Source: Clostridia bacterium (lineage in GTDB: Bacteria > Bacillota > Clostridia > Peptostreptococcales > Anaerovoracaceae). Taken from it: a stretch of DNA of 64,000 nt. A program made the position numbers and the translations under genes. The notes under the pieces are model-generated. The model did no database searches. It worked only from the letters and a program-made list of their open reading frames with translations, and was not told the DNA's origin. The stretch is taken from positions 1-64,000 of the forward strand of contig CAJTER010000022.1 of NCBI GenBank assembly GCA_910575405.1. The letters run 5' to 3'. Shown here piece by piece: positions 60,029-64,000 of this stretch. Positions within the stretch are counted from its first letter, which is position 1. Each line of letters starts with the position of its first letter.

Positions 60029-60979
60029 TTAATGTCTGATTATGGAAACCGGGAAATCATAAGCCTTGATCCAGCCTTCGATCTGATCCAGATCCTCTTC
60101 CTCCAGGCTGGGATCTCCCTCAATGGGATAATCCATGCCAAGCTGATTGTATTTGTTGACTCCCAGCTTGTGGTAAGGAAGCAGATCAATTCCCTTAAAA
60201 TTCTTATAGTCCTTGTATGGCATCAAAAATTCGATCAGTCGGCGAATTTCCGTCTCACTGTCGTTAATACCCTTCAGCATAGGCATCCTGATTTTTACAT
60301 TTTTTCTGCGGTTCAAAAGCTCCTTCAGGTTTTCGAGAATCATTTCATTCCTTACACCTGTCAGTTCAAAATGCCGATCCGGATCAATGTGCTTCATGTC
60401 AAAGAGAAACAAATCTACAAATTCCGCAAATTTCAGGATGTTTTCCTTTTTTGTGTAGCCGCAGGTTTCGATAGCCGTATTGATGCCCTCCTGTTTGCAC
60501 GCTGCCAGCAGACTGATAGCTGCCTCAGGCTGCAGAGTCACTTCTCCGCCTCCTAAAGTAACACCTCCTCCGGACTGATCGTAAAAGGCTCTGTCCTCCT
60601 CCACATATTCCAAAAGATCCGAAATAGTCTGCTGCTCACCTGCAACCTTCAGGGCGGAAGCCATACAGCTCTCCACACATTTGCCGCAGCCCAGACAGTC
60701 CACACTGCGGTTAATGGTATGCTCACCTGCTTCGGAAATACTGTGTATTCCTACCGGGCATACGGGAACACACGCTCCGCAGCCCACGCAGGAAGCCGGT
60801 TTGAGCATAATCTGATATTTTTTCTCCAGCCCCTCCGGATTTGAGCACCACTTGCAGCGCAGCGGGCAGCCTTTGAAAAAGATCAGGGTACGGACTCCCG
60901 GTCCGTCATACATATTGTATTTCTGCTTGTTAAAGATGAACGCTTTTCTTTCAATCACATTTCTGTTATTCTCGCTCAT
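60029..60979 (-). CDS. cutD: choline TMA-lyase activating enzyme CutD
   Basis: The 316-residue radical SAM protein has the cluster motif GCPLRCKWC (Cys38, Cys42, Cys45) and a two-[4Fe-4S] ferredoxin insert (Cys64-67-70-74 and Cys95-98-101-105), the architecture of glycyl-radical-enzyme activases other than PFL-AE. QSGGGVTLGGGEVTLQPE and TCGYTKKENILKF are further radical SAM landmarks. It uses S-adenosylmethionine and an electron to form the glycyl radical at Gly840 of CutC, encoded 115 bases upstream. Starts with ATG behind GGGAGA. Confidence 0.95.
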   Translation of the reverse strand: MSENNRNVIERKAFIFNKQKYNMYDGPGVRTLIFFKGCPLRCKWCSNPEGLEKKYQIMLKPASCVGCGACVPVCPVGIHSISEAGEHTINRSVDCLGCGKCVESCMASALKVAGEQQTISDLLEYVEEDRAFYDQSGGGVTLGGGEVTLQPEAAISLLAACKQEGINTAIETCGYTKKENILKFAEFVDLFLFDMKHIDPDRHFELTGVRNEMILENLKELLNRRKNVKIRMPMLKGINDSETEIRRLIEFLMPYKDYKNFKGIDLLPYHKLGVNKYNQLGMDYPIEGDPSLEEEDLDQIEGWIKAYDFPVSIIRH

Positions 60980-61021
60980 ACTGTTTCTATCTCCCGCCTG
61001 TATCTATTCCTACGGTACTTG

Positions 61022-61050
61022 GCTGTCTGCGGGATACTCCCGCAGACAGC
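61022..61050 (-). repeat. 13-bp perfect hairpin between cutC and cutD
   Basis: GCTGTCTGCGGGA and TCCCGCAGACAGC form a perfect 13-pair stem with a three-base loop. No T run follows on the minus strand, so it is likely an mRNA-stabilising or processing hairpin at the 3' end of cutC rather than a terminator. Confidence 0.75.
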
Positions 61051-61094
61051 ATTTATGGGTACAAAATTAAATTGGATAAAATTTCTTTCCAGTT

Positions 61095-63692
61095 TTAGAA
61101 CTTAGTCAGCATGGTTCTGCTGATGATTTCATCCTGTACATCCTTGCACAGTTCTGTAAAGAATGCACTGTATCCGGCTACACGGACTACCAGGTCTTTG
61201 TACTGATCCGGATGCTTCTGAGCGTCGATGAGGGTGTTGTTGTCCATGTAGTTGAACTGCATTTCCCCGTTTCCAAAGGCACATGCCGTACGCAGCAGAG
61301 TGATGATTCCGTTTTCGCCTTCCGGTGTATCCAAAAGTCCTGCCATCAGCTTGAAGTTGTGTACCATACCGATGTTCATGTTGTCGTTAGACAGCTTGGA
61401 AACCGACTTGATAATCGCGGTCGGACCGTTGAAGTCAGCACCCTGAGTCGGGCTAATTCCGTCAGACAGAGGCGACCATGCGGCTCTTCCGCCTGCGGAT
61501 GCTCCTGTCAGCTGTCCGAACGGTGTATTGTTGGAAATGGAGAGAGTTCCATGGCTCAATGTGGAGTACAGAGTCTTGTACTTTCTGTGTTCCATTTCTG
61601 TAAAGTTGATCAGGTCTGCTGCAATCAGATCCGCGTAATCGTCGTCATTTCCGTATTTCGGAGCTGCCAGACAATCAGCCTTTGCCTGATCGTAGCCTAC
61701 AAAGTCTGCCTTCAGCACTTCATTGAGCTGCTGGAGGGTGTATTTTTTATCGTCAAATACCAGCTTTTTAATAGCTGCCATAGCGTCTGCATAAGTTGCA
61801 AGTCCAGACCATACAACGCCAGGTCCGAAGTTGTACATAGCGCCGCCTGCGGAAACGTCTTTTCCTTTTTCCATACAGCCTTCATACATAATGGACATGA
61901 GAGGCTTTGGCGCCAGCTCTCTGTGTACTCTCTGGGAAATAACCGTTGCAACGTCCGTCCACTTTGTGATGTATTTAATCTGCTCTTTTACTGCAGCGTC
62001 AAACTGTTCGTAAGTCTTGTACTGATCCAAGTCGCCCATATCCGGTGTAACCTGCTTGCCGTACCAGAGCGGAACGCCGTGGTTGAGAACCAGCTCAATA
62101 CAGATTGGCCACTGGGTATAAGCGGTGGAAGTCCACTGATACAGTCTTCCTGCTTTCTGCGGTTCTACGCAGCCCATGAGGCAGTAGTCTCTTGCGTCTT
62201 CAATGGAAACGCCTTTTGCCAGCATCATCTTGATGTGAGTATCGTCAAAGTGGCAAGCCGGGAAACCCATGCCGGAACGTACAACGTCTACGATCTTCTT
62301 CATGTACTTCTGTGGTGACTTGTTGTGAATACGGCATGCCAGGGATGGCTGATAAATCTTTACGTGGCGTACTGCATCCATCAGCAGGTAGGTCAGTTCG
62401 TTGGTAGCGTCTCTTCCGTCTCTTGTAACGCCGCCTACGCACATGTTTACAAATGGCTGGTAGCCTGCGAAGAACTTGGAACCGCCTTCACTTGTGATCC
62501 ACATCATTTCCGACATCTTTACCAGCATACAGCCTGCCAGCTCAAAGGCCAGGAAGTTGTTCATGCGGCCGGAGTCGATATCAGCCTTGTAATATGGATA
62601 CATGTACTGGTCCACACGTCCAATGGACATACCAGTCTGGTTTTCTTCTACTGGCAGCAGGGATTCTACGGTCCATACAGCCTGAATCGCTTCCCAGAAG
62701 GTTTCCGGCTTGTGAGCAGGTACTTTCGCATTTACTTCGGAGATCTTCTGCAGTTCGCACTTTCTTACTGGATCCGTTTCCTTTGCGGAAAGCTCTGCAG
62801 CGTATTGGGACATACGTCTTGCGTAAGCCATAACGCCTTCTGTTGTTTCGATTACGGATTTATAGAAATAAATCTTATCCAGATCTTCCGGATTTTCGTA
62901 ATCCAGCTGAGCCAGATGCTCTCTTGCTTCCTGCTGAATATCCATCATGCCTTTTTTCATGAGGATAACGTCATATCCAGGGTTGGAGTCGCCGCCGCCA
63001 TTTACTGCGTGGTAAGAACAGTCGGAAACAAAGGATTCACCGGACAGCTCCCATACGCCTGCTTCTCTGTACTGGCTTTCGCAGTATTCATCAATGGATT
63101 TGCCTTCCCAGAAGGGGAACAGCTCTTCGCGCATGATTTTTTTGTCTTCTTCTGAAATGTAAAACGGATCCTGCGGACGCTGGCCAATGGTGTCGATTTC
63201 GTCTACCATCCATCTCCAGGCGATATCAGGTGAAAATGCTCCTGCTCTCGGCGCTCCGTTTGGCGCTCCTACGATGAGCTCGTGATCCTGAATAACAAGG
63301 GGAGCTGTTTCGCAGCAGTAGCGGAAACATTTTGCTCTCAGCAGGATCTTGGGCATACCTGGATTTTCCTTTGTAATCTTCGTTACCGCCCGGGCGCGAT
63401 ATGTAGTAATGGAAGGAACCTGTTTTAAGAAGTTCTCCTTTAATTTTACCAGTCTTTCCGTCGGTCCTACTGGAACGCCGTCCTCATCCACCTGAGTCGT
63501 TGCAGCTGCAATGGAAGAATAGTATGCCGGGTGGCCTCCGCTTGATGCGGTCTGCTGAGCAGGCTGCGCCGGAGTTACTTTTGCGATATCACCCGATACG
63601 CTTTCAAACATCTTCATCAGAGATGCACGTTCTTGTTCAGACATGTTTTGAGTTGCTTCTGCAAGCTTATTTGAAAATTCACGAATATCCAA
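61095..63692 (-). CDS. cutC: choline trimethylamine-lyase CutC
   Basis: The 865-residue glycyl radical enzyme cleaves choline to trimethylamine and acetaldehyde. All choline-site residues known from the Desulfovibrio alaskensis enzyme appear at a constant offset of 19: Tyr227, Asp235, Phe414, Cys508 and Glu510 (GCVEP), Thr521, and the radical Gly840 (RVAGYSA). The N-terminal about 37 residues form two amphipathic helices followed by a Gln/Pro/Ala linker, an encapsulation peptide typical of microcompartment GREs. The start is TTG behind GAGAGG at eight bases, which may limit translation. Specificity for choline rather than propanediol or glycerol is well supported by these residues. Confidence 0.97.
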   Translation of the reverse strand: MDIREFSNKLAEATQNMSEQERASLMKMFESVSGDIAKVTPAQPAQQTASSGGHPAYYSSIAAATTQVDEDGVPVGPTERLVKLKENFLKQVPSITTYRARAVTKITKENPGMPKILLRAKCFRYCCETAPLVIQDHELIVGAPNGAPRAGAFSPDIAWRWMVDEIDTIGQRPQDPFYISEEDKKIMREELFPFWEGKSIDEYCESQYREAGVWELSGESFVSDCSYHAVNGGGDSNPGYDVILMKKGMMDIQQEAREHLAQLDYENPEDLDKIYFYKSVIETTEGVMAYARRMSQYAAELSAKETDPVRKCELQKISEVNAKVPAHKPETFWEAIQAVWTVESLLPVEENQTGMSIGRVDQYMYPYYKADIDSGRMNNFLAFELAGCMLVKMSEMMWITSEGGSKFFAGYQPFVNMCVGGVTRDGRDATNELTYLLMDAVRHVKIYQPSLACRIHNKSPQKYMKKIVDVVRSGMGFPACHFDDTHIKMMLAKGVSIEDARDYCLMGCVEPQKAGRLYQWTSTAYTQWPICIELVLNHGVPLWYGKQVTPDMGDLDQYKTYEQFDAAVKEQIKYITKWTDVATVISQRVHRELAPKPLMSIMYEGCMEKGKDVSAGGAMYNFGPGVVWSGLATYADAMAAIKKLVFDDKKYTLQQLNEVLKADFVGYDQAKADCLAAPKYGNDDDYADLIAADLINFTEMEHRKYKTLYSTLSHGTLSISNNTPFGQLTGASAGGRAAWSPLSDGISPTQGADFNGPTAIIKSVSKLSNDNMNIGMVHNFKLMAGLLDTPEGENGIITLLRTACAFGNGEMQFNYMDNNTLIDAQKHPDQYKDLVVRVAGYSAFFTELCKDVQDEIISRTMLTKF

Positions 63693-63748
63693 AACTCTTA
63701 CCTCTCTTCTTTCTTAAACACAATTAGAAATAACGATTTTATCAGAAA

Positions 63749-64000
63749 TCAGTTGTGCAGACTTTCCATGGCTTTTTCCAGGATCCTCTGCAGCATCTGA
63801 AATGCTTCATCTTCCGTTTCTCTGCTCTGCGGCGGAGCGCTTTCCGGTACTCCCATACCGATGTCCTCAATGCGCCTGACTCCGTATCCCACCTTGCGCA
63901 CGTAAATCAAATTCATTGGAGACACGTTGTCGGAAGTGATTCCGTCTCCTGCAGAGCCGCTTCCCAGAGTCATTGCCGGGAACAGATTTGTGGTAGCGCC
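63749..64000 (-). CDS. second CoA-acylating aldehyde dehydrogenase (partial, C-terminal part)
   Basis: Only the last 83 residues are in the window; the gene continues past the right edge. TNLFPAMTLGSGSAGDGITSDNVSP and NLIYVRKVGYGVRR match the end of EutE/PduP-type aldehyde dehydrogenases and correspond to LLPSFTLGCGTWGGSSVSEN in the other copy. A short linker then leads to an amphipathic helix (DEAFQMLQRILEKAMESL), probably a C-terminal encapsulation peptide. It lies 56 bases upstream of cutC in the same operon. Confidence 0.88.
   Translation of the reverse strand, partial: GATTNLFPAMTLGSGSAGDGITSDNVSPMNLIYVRKVGYGVRRIEDIGMGVPESAPPQSRETEDEAFQMLQRILEKAMESLHN

Noticed and set aside
61095-63692. 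Alternative reading of the glycyl radical enzyme as propanediol or glycerol dehydratase
   Set aside because: The GCVEP active-site motif and the Asp, Tyr, Phe and Thr choline contacts all match CutC at a constant offset.

Overview
The window reads as a stretch of chromosome from an anaerobic, Gram-positive, spore-forming Clostridia-type bacterium. The evidence is a sporulation sigma factor of the SigG type, a perfect CIRCE element in front of clpB, many secreted proteins with bacterial Ig-like (BIG2) domains, lipoproteins with Gram-positive style signal sequences, YdbS/YdbT-type PH proteins and a glycyl-radical metabolism. Base composition looks moderate (close to half G+C, by eye). No rRNA, tRNA or CRISPR array was seen.

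Layout. 1-2 kb: accessory and decaying genes (orphan RelB/DinJ antitoxin, GNAT acetyltransferase, remnant of a PPOX-family flavoprotein, VOC protein). 2-6.2 kb: aconitase and isocitrate dehydrogenase behind a promoter whose -10 box overlaps a TTGTATACAA palindrome, followed by a GntR/FCD regulator that is the obvious candidate to bind it. 6.2-7.7 kb: NfeD plus SPFH (stomatin-like) pair. 7.8-18.1 kb, minus strand: a tail-anchored protein of unknown function, a SWIM-SNF2 helicase, a secreted protein with a gluzincin-like HExxH site, and a 1380-residue subtilase with eight BIG2 domains. 18.4-21.1 kb: clpB under CIRCE control. 21.4-27.9 kb: DUF3842 protein, then an extracytosolic flavin electron-transfer operon (NapH-like Fe-S membrane protein, three FMN-binding domains on two proteins, ApbE flavin transferase, large secreted BIG2 protein) behind a promoter with two TTAGT-type dyads. 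28.1-35.3 kb: MMPL transporter with a heptad-rich partner, TetR regulator, two PH-domain membrane proteins and an FmdE protein. 35.5-38.4 kb: chemoreceptor plus solute-binding lipoprotein. 38.5-39.4 kb: relics of a glycyl radical enzyme and an amino-acid permease, and a small 51-residue gene. 39.5-43.5 kb: sigG and argCBD. 43.8-45.6 kb: a secreted papain-like (YiiX-type) hydrolase and a lipoprotein.

45.8-64.0 kb, minus strand: a choline-degrading glycyl-radical microcompartment (cut/GRM) locus that runs off the right edge. In transcription order it holds a CoA-acylating aldehyde dehydrogenase (partial), CutC choline TMA-lyase, CutD activase, a EutS/PduU-type shell protein, a EutP/PduV-type GTPase, a EutT-like protein, EutJ, a GrpU-like shell protein, the EutN/BMC-P vertex protein, PduS-like and PduT-like electron-transfer proteins, a EutQ-like cupin, a BMC shell protein with an acidic linker and C-terminal helical domain, a second aldehyde dehydrogenase with a Cys-rich tail, PduL, a PduA-type shell protein, then after a hairpin a CooS-like protein and an [FeFe]-hydrogenase-like protein, an SMR transporter and an iron alcohol dehydrogenase. 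CutC would split choline into trimethylamine and acetaldehyde inside the shell; the aldehyde dehydrogenases, PduL and the alcohol dehydrogenase would turn acetaldehyde into acetyl-CoA, acetyl phosphate and ethanol.

The most unusual feature is the CooS-like/[FeFe]-hydrogenase-like pair placed between shell-protein and alcohol-dehydrogenase genes of this locus. The CooS-like protein keeps the metal-cluster cysteines but lacks the catalytic lysine and most of the proton-relay histidines of known Ni-CO dehydrogenases, so it is probably not an ordinary CO dehydrogenase. Comparisons with named proteins rest on remembered family motifs, not on searches.
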